The position numbers and the translations under genes are program-made. From assembly GCF_041321095.1 (NCBI RefSeq), contig NZ_JBGGWE010000019.1, positions 1-64,000 of the forward strand: a stretch of 64,000 nt of DNA, in the 5' to 3' direction. Shown piece by piece: positions 26,786-36,091 of this stretch. Numbering within the stretch: the stretch's first letter is position 1; each line of letters starts with the position of its first letter. Under the pieces are notes generated by a model. It saw nothing but the letters and a program-made list of their open reading frames with translations, was not told the origin of the DNA and searched no databases. The DNA comes from Fibrella arboris (GTDB taxonomy: Bacteria; Bacteroidota; Bacteroidia; Cytophagales; Spirosomataceae).

Positions 26786-27912
26786 TGTCGAAATATACGG
26801 ATTTATCTAGTGTTGCCTTTGCACCTTACCTTCGGGCATTGATTTTACCGGGGTGGCCTCAGTTATTAGAAACGTCGCCCGATCCAATTATGCCTATCAT
26901 CACTCGGAAAAAGCTGGTTTATCCAATCAGGTCGACCCTGCGGACGTACCTGACACAGTATAACCGTGAGCACAACCTGCCTATTCAATACACCGATCTG
27001 CTTCGGTACGACAACTCAGCGGCGCTGTTCGACAACCGGAACCGCGATACGCTTTGGGAAACGGTCTACTACCCGGCATCGGAAGCCAATGAAATACTGA
27101 CCGCGCTGAAACACATCTACGCCATCCTGAAAGCCGACGGCGATATGTCGGTAACGGGGCACCTGACCATCGACCGGGTAGATCTGTGTTGCTATGGCAA
27201 TACGTCACCGTTTCGGGTGCGGGTGCGGAATCTGGTCAACGATAACTTCGACTATTTCTACATCAAAAATGCCGATGCCTCCCGTATCTACGGGCTTGAG
27301 CTAGAGCACATTCTATCGCCTAACCGCATCAGTTACCTCACAAGCGGGCAGACGCTTATCGAAGAACATATTGCGGGCATTCCTGGCGATATGTTCTTTG
27401 AACAGCGCATCAATGAGGAAGGCCTGAACCCCGTCCGTTTATGTAAGGAGTTTGTCAAGTTCAACGAACGGTGCTTTGTGCGGCTGCTGGGCGATATGCA
27501 TTCCAGCAATTTCGTGATCGATGTGACCCCCGATTTCGATGAAGTTTATTACCGGATTCGGGCTATCGACTTCGATCAGCAGTCGTACGAGGGGCGTAAG
27601 TCAGTGTATATGCCGCAGTATTACCGGCAGAACCAGCCAATCATCGACTTGGGAACCAGTGTTTTAACCCCCGAAAGTGTTCGTCAGTACCAGATCGAAG
27701 AACGGTCGCTGATGGCCGGTCGACTTCGTGTTGAACAAACCCGGATTGGCGACCTGATGGCCGCCATGCGGTTCGATCTGATCGCGCCGGAAGAAAACGT
27801 AACCCAACTCATCGACTCCCTGAACAGGCACTATGGCACAACCCGTTTCGATGGCTGCCGTACCATGGGCGACATTGTCTGGCGCAGCCTGGAACTGGTC
27901 ACCATGCATTAA
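26785..27912 (+). CDS. Protein-kinase-like fold protein, function unknown
   Basis: I do not recognise a named family. The region VRLLGDMHSSNFVIDV looks like a kinase catalytic loop (GDxHxxN), and RAIDFDQQSYEG 25 residues later like the metal-binding DFG/DFD strand. IYGLELEHILSPNR and EEHIAGIPGDMF may form the lobe junction. Together they suggest a kinase or phosphotransferase of the aminoglycoside-kinase type. The start is unclear: TTG at 26785 gives 375 residues, while ATG at 26890 (MPIITRKK) gives 340 and avoids overlap with the HEPN start. No signal peptide. Confidence 0.6.
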   Translation: MSKYTDLSSVAFAPYLRALILPGWPQLLETSPDPIMPIITRKKLVYPIRSTLRTYLTQYNREHNLPIQYTDLLRYDNSAALFDNRNRDTLWETVYYPASEANEILTALKHIYAILKADGDMSVTGHLTIDRVDLCCYGNTSPFRVRVRNLVNDNFDYFYIKNADASRIYGLELEHILSPNRISYLTSGQTLIEEHIAGIPGDMFFEQRINEEGLNPVRLCKEFVKFNERCFVRLLGDMHSSNFVIDVTPDFDEVYYRIRAIDFDQQSYEGRKSVYMPQYYRQNQPIIDLGTSVLTPESVRQYQIEERSLMAGRLRVEQTRIGDLMAAMRFDLIAPEENVTQLIDSLNRHYGTTRFDGCRTMGDIVWRSLELVTMH

Positions 27913-27919
27913 AGTCAAG

Positions 27920-28021
27920 GTCAGCGTGTGGCGCGTCATGAACCGGTCATTCATTATCATTCACTGTTATTTTACTACGGCTACCATTGGATGACCAATT
28001 CATGACCCGCAACACGCTGAC
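27920..28021. repeat. Long inverted repeat J, 31-bp arms
   Basis: Arms 27920-27950 and 27991-28021 pair over 31 positions with four mismatches, around a 40-base loop. It lies between the kinase-like gene and waaA, both on the + strand, starting 7 bases past the first stop. No U-run follows. Confidence 0.8.
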
Positions 28022-28051
28022 AACCACTACTGTGCCGCTTACTCACAACCA

Positions 28052-29311
28052 ATGGCCTTCTTATATAACCTGCTCATTTTTCTGTATTCGGTGCTTATCC
28101 GGCTGGCCGCTCCAGTCAATCGGAAGGCGCGTCTATTAGTTCAGGGCCGAAAAAATTGGCGGACCCCCTTTGTCGATAAGCCACTTGATCTAACCCGGCC
28201 CGTCGCCTGGTTCCATGCAGCCTCGCTGGGCGAGTTCGAGCAGGGTCGGCCCGTGATCGACGCGTTCCGGGCAACGTACCCAGCCTACCAGGTAGTTGTT
28301 TCTTTCTTTTCCCCGTCGGGCTACGAGGTGCGAAAAAACTATGCCGGGGCTGATGTGGTAACGTACCTACCCGCCGATACGGCCACTAATGCCCGCGACT
28401 GGCTAGAGCAGGTCCGTCCGTCCATCGCTTTCTTTATCAAGTACGAATTTTGGCACCACTACCTCCACGCGCTGCGCGCCGGCAACGTACCTACCCTTTC
28501 GGTATCGGCGATCTTCCGCCCCAACCAGTTGTTTTTCAAACCATATGGCCAGTTCTACCGGAATATCCTGACCTGTTTCGATCACATACTGGTGCAGAAT
28601 CAGGAATCGGTGTCGTTGCTGGCATCCATTGGCATTTTGCCCGTTACACTGGCTGGCGATACCCGTTTCGACCGGGTAGCGCAGGTGGCGGCCACCAAGC
28701 GGGCCATCCCCGAAGCAGCTTCGTTTGCAGGCAACTGGCCAACGCTGGTGATAGGTAGTGCCTGGGCGGCCGATATGGCCGTGCTGATCCCGGTACTGAA
28801 CGCGTTTACCCAACCCCTGCGGGTGCTTATTGCGCCCCACGAAATTCATGACGCTGCCATTGAAGGCTGGCGAACCTTGCTGACGGCCCCGTCGGTACGC
28901 TTTTCCGCGCTTGAAGCAGGTACGGCCGTTGCGGAAGAAGTCCGGTATCTATTCATCGACAACATCGGCATGCTCACGTCGCTCTATCAATATGGTAGCC
29001 TTGCCTACATTGGCGGCGCGTTTGGCAAAGGCCTGCATAACTGCCTCGAAGCCGCTACGTTTGGCCTGCCCCTGCTGTTCGGCCCCAACCACCAGAAATT
29101 TCAGGAGGCAGTTGATCTGGTTCGGCAGGGCGGTGCGTTTCAGGTACGTTCGGCCGATGAATTAACCGCCGCCCTGACCCACCTATACACAAACGCCCCG
29201 GCACGCGCGCACGCCGGGGCTGTTTGCCGTAGGTATGTGGTGGGCAATGTCGGTGCTACCGATCTGGTTATGCAGACGGCAGCGGGGTTGGTTCGCTCAC
29301 CAGCATCTTGA
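28052..29311 (+). CDS. waaA: 3-deoxy-D-manno-octulosonic acid (Kdo) transferase
   Basis: Adds Kdo from CMP-Kdo to lipid A precursor at the inner membrane. An N-terminal anchor (LLIFLYSVLIRLAAP) is followed by WFHAASLGEFEQGRP, the acceptor-side motif with the conserved Glu, then SFFSPSGYEVRKNY, YEFWHHYLH and the C-terminal GGAFGKGLHNCLEAATFGLPLLFGPNHQKF, the CMP-Kdo site. 419 residues is the family length. Its 3' end overlaps the convergent glutaminase-like gene by 44 bases. Confidence 0.93.
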   Translation: MAFLYNLLIFLYSVLIRLAAPVNRKARLLVQGRKNWRTPFVDKPLDLTRPVAWFHAASLGEFEQGRPVIDAFRATYPAYQVVVSFFSPSGYEVRKNYAGADVVTYLPADTATNARDWLEQVRPSIAFFIKYEFWHHYLHALRAGNVPTLSVSAIFRPNQLFFKPYGQFYRNILTCFDHILVQNQESVSLLASIGILPVTLAGDTRFDRVAQVAATKRAIPEAASFAGNWPTLVIGSAWAADMAVLIPVLNAFTQPLRVLIAPHEIHDAAIEGWRTLLTAPSVRFSALEAGTAVAEEVRYLFIDNIGMLTSLYQYGSLAYIGGAFGKGLHNCLEAATFGLPLLFGPNHQKFQEAVDLVRQGGAFQVRSADELTAALTHLYTNAPARAHAGAVCRRYVVGNVGATDLVMQTAAGLVRSPAS

Positions 29312-31832
29312 TAAAATAGCCCCCCACCACCGACCGAGCCTGAAAACCAACCTTGTGTCCGTTAGTAGTTTCGTGCCAGTCGTTCAGGGGTACCCGTTGC
29401 GGGCTTTCGTTGACAAAGCGTAGAATCGGGCTAATCAGGGCCTCAAATTCAGCTGGTTCATCAGACAGTGTGGCCGTCCAAACAATCCAGTCTGATTTGG
29501 TATAGGTACGCCGGCTATCGAGCGGTAGGCCAAATGGTTGCTGCTTTGTCAGATAATAGGCCAACTCCTGCCGGGCCACTTCTTCCGGAAAAATATTGAG
29601 CCCCAGCAGTTTATCCCACACTAAATTATACTTCTGACTCCAGGTTCCGGGGGCACCAAAGGCTAAGGTGTAGTGGTCGCCGGCAGGATCTTTCGCCAGT
29701 ACCATCCATTCTTTAGCGAATCGTTTAGCCAGCGTCAGGTGTTCCGTTTCGGCCTCCCGATCGCCCAGTTTACCGGCCAGATAGCCATAGCTGGCAATAG
29801 CCATGATCGCTTTAACACTGAGGTTGGCATTGCGCGCCAGATGCCCCGCAAAATCATCGGTACAGAGTTGGTTCGTCGGGTCGAAACCGTGCTCTTTCAG
29901 GTACGTTACCCAGGTTGTCAGGGTTTGCCAGTGGCGACGGGCGTAGCTGGCGTTTCCCTCTACATGCGCCAGAGCGGCAGTCAGAATAAGCATATTGCCA
30001 CACTCTTCAACCGGCATATCTTCGTGGTAGGTCTGCCCATTGGCAACCGGGTACGTCCCGACATCGTGTGCCGCAAATGGTTTGGTCCAGCGGCCGCTTT
30101 CCGAATAGTCGAAGATGGGTTCCATCATCCCCTTCAGCAGCGTTGGATTGTATTTCAGGAAAAGCGGTGCCGACGGATAGGTGACATCGACTGTACCGAT
30201 AGACCCATTGGAAAAATTCTCTTTGGAGAAGAAAAGCGGTTGCATTGAATGTTGCCCACCGGTCGACGCAGCCACTAGTTTATGCGCTGACACCGCCTGC
30301 CGGTAGGCAAGTACGCACAGATCGGCATAAGCGGTCCCGCCGGCTTTAACGGCATCGTTGTAGAGTTGGCTGTCGAAGCTCGAACAGGTGGCTCGCAACG
30401 TCTGGTAGTCTGTTTCAGCGTCTTGCAGGGCCTGTTCCATGGTTGTATTGCCATAGCGCCGCCACCAGGCATTCAGCGGGGTGCCCACGTACTCGATCGA
30501 CTTCACATCGTCGTAGCCAATTAGCAGATGCCGTTCTACTACCTCAGTAGACACCGTCCCCACATCAAATGACGTGGCCAGCACAACGGCGTTCCCGGTA
30601 ACGATAGTAGCCCGGCCCCCAATCCGAATGTCAGATACGGCACCCTCGCGCTCAAACTGATTCATTGAGCCCGCCAAGGTGCCGATCCGGTGGCTGGTGC
30701 TACAGCTGTCGCCCTCGGGGGGAGCAGGGGCAGCTACATACAGATTCCCCCAGTCGATACGTACATTATCGCCTTTTTTGGCCAGAATAGCCTGTTCTGC
30801 CGTGCCTACCCGTAACCAGTTCAGCACGGGCTTCTGGCCAGACCGGCCCGCTTCGGTTCGGCCACGGCGCCAGGTCACTGGCTGTCCGGGATGATCGACG
30901 GCAATGTCAGACGCCGCGTCCTGATACAGCTCTACCGTGTGCGGATGCCCGTCTATGGAACGTACCTGATACGTGATATACTGTACTGGCCTCGACAATA
31001 CATCAAGGTTATTGAGCAGCAGCGGAGCCATAAAAGTGACCGTCAGGCCAACGCCCCCCGCTTCAAACGTGTACATCGATTGCGTGGCCGACAATTGTCT
31101 ATCTGTTTGATTAGCGGTCAGAAAATCCATTGTCCGCTCCTGCAACAGGCTCAGGTCGACGAAACCCGGCCCGGAAAAATTCTGACTGTGAAAGGCAATC
31201 ACGTTCCGGCCCGGCCGAAGCAGGTCGGCCATTGGCCGATCAACTGTTGTCAGGTCATAATTAGGCGCTACGCCCCGCGCCCCCGTTACCCGTTCGCCAT
31301 TGATAAACAACTCGTATGCATCGTTGTAAGCGGCACTGACCAGCAACCGCCCGGCAGGTACACGGTCGAGGACTAGCTCGCGCCGTACCCATATGTTTTG
31401 ATCTGCCCAACGGGTGCGGTCGGTGGGGCGTGATCCAAACGGCGCTTCGCCGGTCAACCATTGGCTATCGTCAAACTCAGGGTGCATCCAGTCATCGGTG
31501 CCGGGCTTTTCGGTCTGGTACCGAGCGACATACGGGGCACGCTGGCCCCCTTTCATGACGGTATTTCCAACGAATGTGGGCCGACCCATAAACCGAAAAA
31601 CCCGGCCATCGACCCGGATCAGGCCGTTTAGCTCATGGGGGCGCCCGGTCCAGTGGCGGGTAGGCTGCTCGGTCAGTTCATCACCAAAGGCCCAGATACT
31701 GGTATACGGATCGACTGTCAGTAGGGGTGTTGCCGGTGGTTTCAGCGCGGAGCTGGCCGCACCAGCAAGCGACAGGGCCTGTCTGCTGATCAGGCGGTTT
31801 TTGAGCTGAATCAGCCCGTTGAGACGATACAT
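29268..31832 (-). CDS. Secreted glutaminase-A-type enzyme (DUF4964-DUF5127-DUF4965-DUF1793)
   Basis: Large exported protein of 854 residues. PPATPLLTVDPYTSIWAFGDELTEQPTRHWTG is the usual DUF4964 opening. A jelly-roll insertion (EPFGSR to NVIAFHSQNFSGPGF) carries sugar-binding-like features, then DUF5127 and DUF4965 follow, and the (alpha/alpha)6 end has FDYSESGRW, AHDVGTYP, MPVEECGNMLIL and DDFAGHLARNANL, all family-typical. Fungal members are called glutaminase A, but the bacterial substrate is not settled. A signal peptide is weak (RQALSLAGAASSALKP). Confidence 0.85.
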   Translation of the reverse strand: MYRLNGLIQLKNRLISRQALSLAGAASSALKPPATPLLTVDPYTSIWAFGDELTEQPTRHWTGRPHELNGLIRVDGRVFRFMGRPTFVGNTVMKGGQRAPYVARYQTEKPGTDDWMHPEFDDSQWLTGEAPFGSRPTDRTRWADQNIWVRRELVLDRVPAGRLLVSAAYNDAYELFINGERVTGARGVAPNYDLTTVDRPMADLLRPGRNVIAFHSQNFSGPGFVDLSLLQERTMDFLTANQTDRQLSATQSMYTFEAGGVGLTVTFMAPLLLNNLDVLSRPVQYITYQVRSIDGHPHTVELYQDAASDIAVDHPGQPVTWRRGRTEAGRSGQKPVLNWLRVGTAEQAILAKKGDNVRIDWGNLYVAAPAPPEGDSCSTSHRIGTLAGSMNQFEREGAVSDIRIGGRATIVTGNAVVLATSFDVGTVSTEVVERHLLIGYDDVKSIEYVGTPLNAWWRRYGNTTMEQALQDAETDYQTLRATCSSFDSQLYNDAVKAGGTAYADLCVLAYRQAVSAHKLVAASTGGQHSMQPLFFSKENFSNGSIGTVDVTYPSAPLFLKYNPTLLKGMMEPIFDYSESGRWTKPFAAHDVGTYPVANGQTYHEDMPVEECGNMLILTAALAHVEGNASYARRHWQTLTTWVTYLKEHGFDPTNQLCTDDFAGHLARNANLSVKAIMAIASYGYLAGKLGDREAETEHLTLAKRFAKEWMVLAKDPAGDHYTLAFGAPGTWSQKYNLVWDKLLGLNIFPEEVARQELAYYLTKQQPFGLPLDSRRTYTKSDWIVWTATLSDEPAEFEALISPILRFVNESPQRVPLNDWHETTNGHKVGFQARSVVGGYFIKMLVSEPTPLPSA

Positions 31833-32182
31833 AGTTACGGTGTATTTACTAAGTGCACGTGGTTGTGCAAATGTAAATAACTGAGAAAAAACTATATCAC
31901 CTATAGGTTATATTTTTTAACTATTTTAATATAAAGTAGCATTGGCCGCCTGCAAACCACCTCACAGCCTGTTCAGCTGTCGGCTGGGTGTTCAGTGAGC
32001 GGCACTACCGTTCGGCTTACTAGCTATTTTTGTGCGTACCGTACCCGCAGGGGATACGGTGTGGGCAGTCCGTTTGGGGGAGCGGGTAGCCTATCAGCGC
32101 TTCGCCATTCATTACCTGACTTGACGGCAATGAACCAAGCGCTGGTTAAAACTGTACACTCAACGAACATAAAATAGAGTCG
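31833..32182. other. 350-bp divergent intergenic region, AT-rich on the left
   Basis: No gene is visible. The left half is AT-rich and contains an imperfect 20-bp palindrome at 31894-31913, the best candidate for control of the glutaminase-like gene. The right half has higher GC and leads into hslV. No obvious RNA structure was seen. Confidence 0.5.
31894..31913. promoter_or_regulatory. Candidate operator palindrome upstream of the glutaminase-like gene
   Basis: A 20-bp inverted repeat with one mismatched pair, centred on the perfect decamer ACCTATAGGT (31899-31908), about 62-82 bases before the start at 31832. Symmetry and position suit a dimeric repressor or activator. The regulator is unknown. 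Confidence 0.4.
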
Positions 32183-32725
32183 ATGACCATTCATGCTACT
32201 ACCGTTGTGGGTATCCGCCACAACGGCCAGGTTGCTCTGGGTGCCGATGGACAGGCTACCATGGGTAATACTGTTGCGAAAAGCAACGTTAAGAAGATAC
32301 GTCGGCTGGCTGGCGGTAAAGTGCTGGCGGGTTTTGCCGGCTCAACGGCCGACGCGTTTACGCTGATCGAGCGTTTTGAAGAGAAACTCAGCAACTATAA
32401 TAACAACCTGCGTCGGGCGGCTATTGAGCTGGCGAAGGACTGGCGCACCGACCGCTTTCTACGTAAACTGGAAGCCATGATGATCGTCGCTTCACAGGAT
32501 GATTTGCTCATTATTTCAGGTACGGGCGATGTGCTCGAGCCCGATATGGATGTGGCGGCCATTGGCTCGGGCGGTGTCTATGCCCAGTCGGCTGCGTTGG
32601 CGCTCAAAAAACACGCGGCGCACCTCACCGCTGCCGATATGGTCACTGAAAGCCTGCATATTGCCGCTGACGTATGCATTTACACGAACCATAACCTGAT
32701 GATTGAGCGAATTGATGCCGTCTAG
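32183..32725 (+). CDS. hslV: ATP-dependent protease subunit HslV
   Basis: Threonine protease ring of the HslUV (ClpYQ) complex in the cytoplasm. ATTVVGIRHNGQVALGADGQATMGNT and GKVLAGFAGSTADAFTLIERFE are diagnostic. The catalytic Thr would be T6, after the short propeptide MTIHA, as in Thermotoga and Bacillus relatives rather than directly after Met as in E. coli. 180 residues is normal. The ATPase partner hslU is not adjacent here. Confidence 0.94.
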   Translation: MTIHATTVVGIRHNGQVALGADGQATMGNTVAKSNVKKIRRLAGGKVLAGFAGSTADAFTLIERFEEKLSNYNNNLRRAAIELAKDWRTDRFLRKLEAMMIVASQDDLLIISGTGDVLEPDMDVAAIGSGGVYAQSAALALKKHAAHLTAADMVTESLHIAADVCIYTNHNLMIERIDAV

Positions 32726-32788
32726 CCAACGGGTTATCAACAAACGGGCAAATCGAGCGTTGTATAATCACCTCTATACGTCAGTTAA

Positions 32789-34264
32789 ATGCGCTTGTTT
32801 CCAGCCCTATCTCCAGACCGTGTTAATCGCCGGATCGCGTTAAGCTTTCTGCTGGCGATTATACTGATCAGTGTGGGGTTTGCGCTCTCCTTCTATAGCT
32901 ATATCCGGACCAAACAAGATAACGAACGGTTATCCCATACGTTTGAGGTCATCAACACGCTGGAAGATATTTTGTCGCTCACCAAAGACATTGAAACTGG
33001 TACGCGGGGTTATCTGATTACCCGGAAAACGATCTTCCTGGATCCGTGTCTCCAGGCATTACCGAAAATTCACCCTGAATTAACAAGACTACGGGCGCTG
33101 GTCAACGACAACCCGCAACAGCAACGGGCAACCGATACGCTGAGCCGATTGATTGATGCCAAAATTGAGATATCGAGCAGGCAGATCAGACTTAATCCCC
33201 GGGCCGCCGAATCCATACGCCAGTCGTACCTGCTGGTTGGTAAAATGCGTATGGATCACATTCGGCAGCAGGCAGCCAAAATGATCGACCGCGAACAGGC
33301 TTTTATGAAATTGCGAAGCTCAAACGCACACCGATCATTTCAGAATACGTTGGTCCTCATTTTTGCGCTGTCGCTGCTCACCTTCGCGGTCTTACTGATC
33401 TCGTACAACCTGCTCGATCGTGAACTGCATCGCCGGATGGTGAACGAACTTCAACTGAGGCAATACGAAAACCAGTTACAGGGCAAGATTCAGCAACTTG
33501 AAATCTCGAACCAGGAACTGGAACGCTTTGCTTTTGTGGCCAGTCACGACATGCAGGAACCACTGCGTAAGATCCAAACGTTTGGCGATCTGCTCAACCA
33601 GCATTATGCCCCAATGGTAGAAAGCGATGGCCGACTCTATCTGAGTAAAATGCTTACTTCGGCCGATCGCATGTCGAAGCTGATCCGTGATCTGCTGACG
33701 TTTTCGCGGCTGAAAAACCAACCCGATGCCTTTCAGCGCGTGTCTGTTGGCGACGTCCTTGATCGGGTCCTGCTGGATCTGGAAGTGCCCATCCGCACGT
33801 CTGGCGCTTCGATCACGATCGGTCCTATGCCTGTGCTGGATGCTGTTCCCTCGCAGTTGGACCAGCTCTTCAACAACCTGATTGGCAACGCCCTGAAATA
33901 CACAAAACCCGACACAGTGCCTGTTATCAGTATTTCGGCCGATCGGATCGATGAGGAAGCTGACCCAGGTGTATTGACCAGCCAACCTTACTACCAGTTG
34001 ACCGTTACGGATAACGGCATCGGGTTTAACGAAAAATACCTCGATCGAATTTTTGATGTATTCCAGCGGCTGCATGCAAAAGCGCAGTATGAGGGCACCG
34101 GCATTGGGCTGGCTATCTGCAAACGCGTAGTGGCCTATCATCACGGGTCCATCACCGCTCGCAGCCAGGAAGGCATCGGCACTACCTTCATCATTACCTT
34201 ACCAGAAATTCAGCGTACACTGGCAGTCAGTGGCACCGAACCAGCTGAGACCATAACCGGATAA
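32789..34264 (+). CDS. Sensor histidine kinase with CHASE3 domain
   Basis: Membrane-bound kinase. A first helix near residues 17-36, then a periplasmic CHASE3 domain (LEDILSLTKDIETGTRGYLIT, typical), a second helix near 187-207 and a short coiled coil. HisKA carries VASHDMQEPLRKI (phospho-His near 252). The ATPase domain has NNLIGNALKYT, DNGIGF and GTGIGLAI. It most resembles phytochrome-like or phosphorelay kinases. No response regulator is adjacent, so it is an orphan. Ligand unknown. Confidence 0.92.
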   Translation: MRLFPALSPDRVNRRIALSFLLAIILISVGFALSFYSYIRTKQDNERLSHTFEVINTLEDILSLTKDIETGTRGYLITRKTIFLDPCLQALPKIHPELTRLRALVNDNPQQQRATDTLSRLIDAKIEISSRQIRLNPRAAESIRQSYLLVGKMRMDHIRQQAAKMIDREQAFMKLRSSNAHRSFQNTLVLIFALSLLTFAVLLISYNLLDRELHRRMVNELQLRQYENQLQGKIQQLEISNQELERFAFVASHDMQEPLRKIQTFGDLLNQHYAPMVESDGRLYLSKMLTSADRMSKLIRDLLTFSRLKNQPDAFQRVSVGDVLDRVLLDLEVPIRTSGASITIGPMPVLDAVPSQLDQLFNNLIGNALKYTKPDTVPVISISADRIDEEADPGVLTSQPYYQLTVTDNGIGFNEKYLDRIFDVFQRLHAKAQYEGTGIGLAICKRVVAYHHGSITARSQEGIGTTFIITLPEIQRTLAVSGTEPAETITG

Positions 34265-34281
34265 CAGGCTGATTATCGAGG

Positions 34282-35892
34282 CTACAGGGATACCAGCAGC
34301 ACAAACAGGCGTTCGATCTGCGGCGTGAGGGCCGCGTATTTCCCTTCGGCGTATTTGTTGATCATCAACGAAAAACACATCAATGTGCCGTCGGTAGCCG
34401 TGAAATAGCCTGCGTAGGCCCGTACCCCCTCGATAGTGCCGCTTTTAGCCCGCACATTGCCCGCCGCCTTTGTGTTTTTCGCCAGCCCGCGTACCGTACC
34501 CGTTTGCCCCACTACGGGAATGCTGGCATAAAACGCCGGATAGGCGCCTTCACGGGTCATGGCTGCCAGAATAGCCGTGAGGTTGTCGGTAGACATACTC
34601 CCCGTTGTTGACAGGCCACTGCCGTCGCGGGGCCTGAAGCCGGCCAGATCAAGGCCTTTGCTTTTCCAGAAACCAGTGATCGCCGAGATCGATTCGGGCC
34701 AGCTGGTAGGCGCCTGCTTTAGTTGCCGGGCAGCCGACCGCATCAGGGCTTCAGCATAGAGGTTAATGCTCTGAAAATTGGTTTCGCGTACCAAATCACT
34801 CAGGGGCGGCGATACGTACCTGGCAATTTCTGTTCGGGCTATTGTTTTGTTGCCCAGTGGTTTATTGCCAATACCTGCTCCCATTGCGCTTGTTGAATAC
34901 GTGCCTGACAGCAACGTACCCAGCCTATACGCCGCCGCGCTACCCGTTACCCGAATGCTATCGCGGCGGAGTTGTTCAGTGATGGCATAGGCCGTAAAGA
35001 ATGCCGGGTCGGGTATAGCTCCTTTTACGGCAAACTCATTGCTGTTGGCCGGAATGGTGCCTGCCAGGGTGGCTGCCTGCTGAAAAGGTGCCCCATAAAT
35101 GTTTACCTCGTCGCCGGAATTAGCCGGACCGATAGTTACCTGATTCGTAAACGCCAGGAACGGCATGGCCGGGTCGGTCCGTACTACCGGAGCCGGGGCG
35201 CCAGGCGCTGGCCCGGATTTGAAATAAACCCGGTAGAGGTTCTCATTAAAATTAAGGCCAAACAGGCCCGCACCATAATAATTTCCCAGGTCACTGAAGG
35301 GCCAGCTGTCGGGAACAGGCTGATCATTGAAGAAGCTGGCATCGCCCAGCACGGCTCCGTCGATGCGCCGAATTCCTGCCTGCCGCACCCGCCCTGCTAT
35401 ATCTTTCAACAGTGCCGACCAGGCCGGGTAACCGGCAAACCGACCACTCCCCAACGATGGGTCGCCGGTGCCGCGCAGGTATAAATTGCCCTGCAACGTA
35501 CTGTCTTTGATCACGCCGTCGTACTCCAGCGTGGTTGTGTATGAATAGGCGCCACCCAACGTGGCCAGGGCCGTTGCCGTAGAAACCAGCTTTAATGTCG
35601 ATGCCGTTGACAGACTAGTGACATCATTCTGCCCGAATAGCACTTTCCCATCATGCACCCGCCTCACCGATAGCGCTACGATACCGTTGCTGGCCAGTGG
35701 ACCGGTCTGTAAGGAAATGGCCCAGGTACGCAGGCGCTGTAACGCAGCCGAGTCGGGAGAGAGCTGCAATGAAGGCTGCGGTGAAAGCTGCCCCTGCGCT
35801 AGCGCCGGCAGCATACCAGCGGCCAGCATCCAGACGATTAAGATACGGCGAACAGAGCCATGAAGTAAGGACAAGGCGGGGTAGATAGGCAC
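34282..35892 (-). CDS. dacB: D-alanyl-D-alanine carboxypeptidase / endopeptidase (PBP4 type, S13)
   Basis: Periplasmic serine peptidase that trims peptidoglycan stem peptides. The active-site motif is STLK in LSTASTLKLVST, with a second-domain insertion typical of S13, and KSGTIEGVRAYAGY as the KTG-equivalent. The frame is open to 35955, but those residues are not signal-like and cover a palindromic promoter box. I prefer the GTG at 35892 (VPIYPALS...), which puts a proper signal peptide (RILIVWMLAAGMLPALAQG) near the N-terminus. Start therefore uncertain by about 20 residues. Confidence 0.87.
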   Translation of the reverse strand: MPIYPALSLLHGSVRRILIVWMLAAGMLPALAQGQLSPQPSLQLSPDSAALQRLRTWAISLQTGPLASNGIVALSVRRVHDGKVLFGQNDVTSLSTASTLKLVSTATALATLGGAYSYTTTLEYDGVIKDSTLQGNLYLRGTGDPSLGSGRFAGYPAWSALLKDIAGRVRQAGIRRIDGAVLGDASFFNDQPVPDSWPFSDLGNYYGAGLFGLNFNENLYRVYFKSGPAPGAPAPVVRTDPAMPFLAFTNQVTIGPANSGDEVNIYGAPFQQAATLAGTIPANSNEFAVKGAIPDPAFFTAYAITEQLRRDSIRVTGSAAAYRLGTLLSGTYSTSAMGAGIGNKPLGNKTIARTEIARYVSPPLSDLVRETNFQSINLYAEALMRSAARQLKQAPTSWPESISAITGFWKSKGLDLAGFRPRDGSGLSTTGSMSTDNLTAILAAMTREGAYPAFYASIPVVGQTGTVRGLAKNTKAAGNVRAKSGTIEGVRAYAGYFTATDGTLMCFSLMINKYAEGKYAALTPQIERLFVLLVSL

Positions 35893-35925
35893 GAGGCGGG
35901 GGTTAGGCTGTTCAGGCCTTTTTTG

Positions 35926-35941
35926 TAGCTTTGCAAAGCTA
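35926..35941. promoter_or_regulatory. Perfect 16-bp palindrome containing two divergent TAnnTTTG boxes
   Basis: TAGCTTTGCAAAGCTA is its own reverse complement. Each half gives TAGCTTTG, a match to the Bacteroidota -7 consensus TAnnTTTG, on both strands. It lies between dacB (minus) and the beta-CASP RNase gene (+). It could be the -7 box of divergent promoters or a repressor site covering them. No clear -33 TTG was found at the expected distance on the + strand. Confidence 0.45.
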
Positions 35942-36091
35942 AGGGAATTCAGCATACCGTATCTGCGTTATAGAAAAGCCCTTTTTAACCGCCCGATGAC
36001 TAATCGAGTCGGCCCGGCACGCGGCCTCTGATGAGGAAACGTACTGCCTGAACGAGCCGGCGTTGACATACTAATACGGTAAATACCACGC

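Noticed and set aside
32183..32725. HslV as an inactive orphan because Thr does not follow Met
   Set aside because: A short propeptide before the catalytic Thr is known for HslV of Thermotoga and Bacillus; all other motifs are intact.
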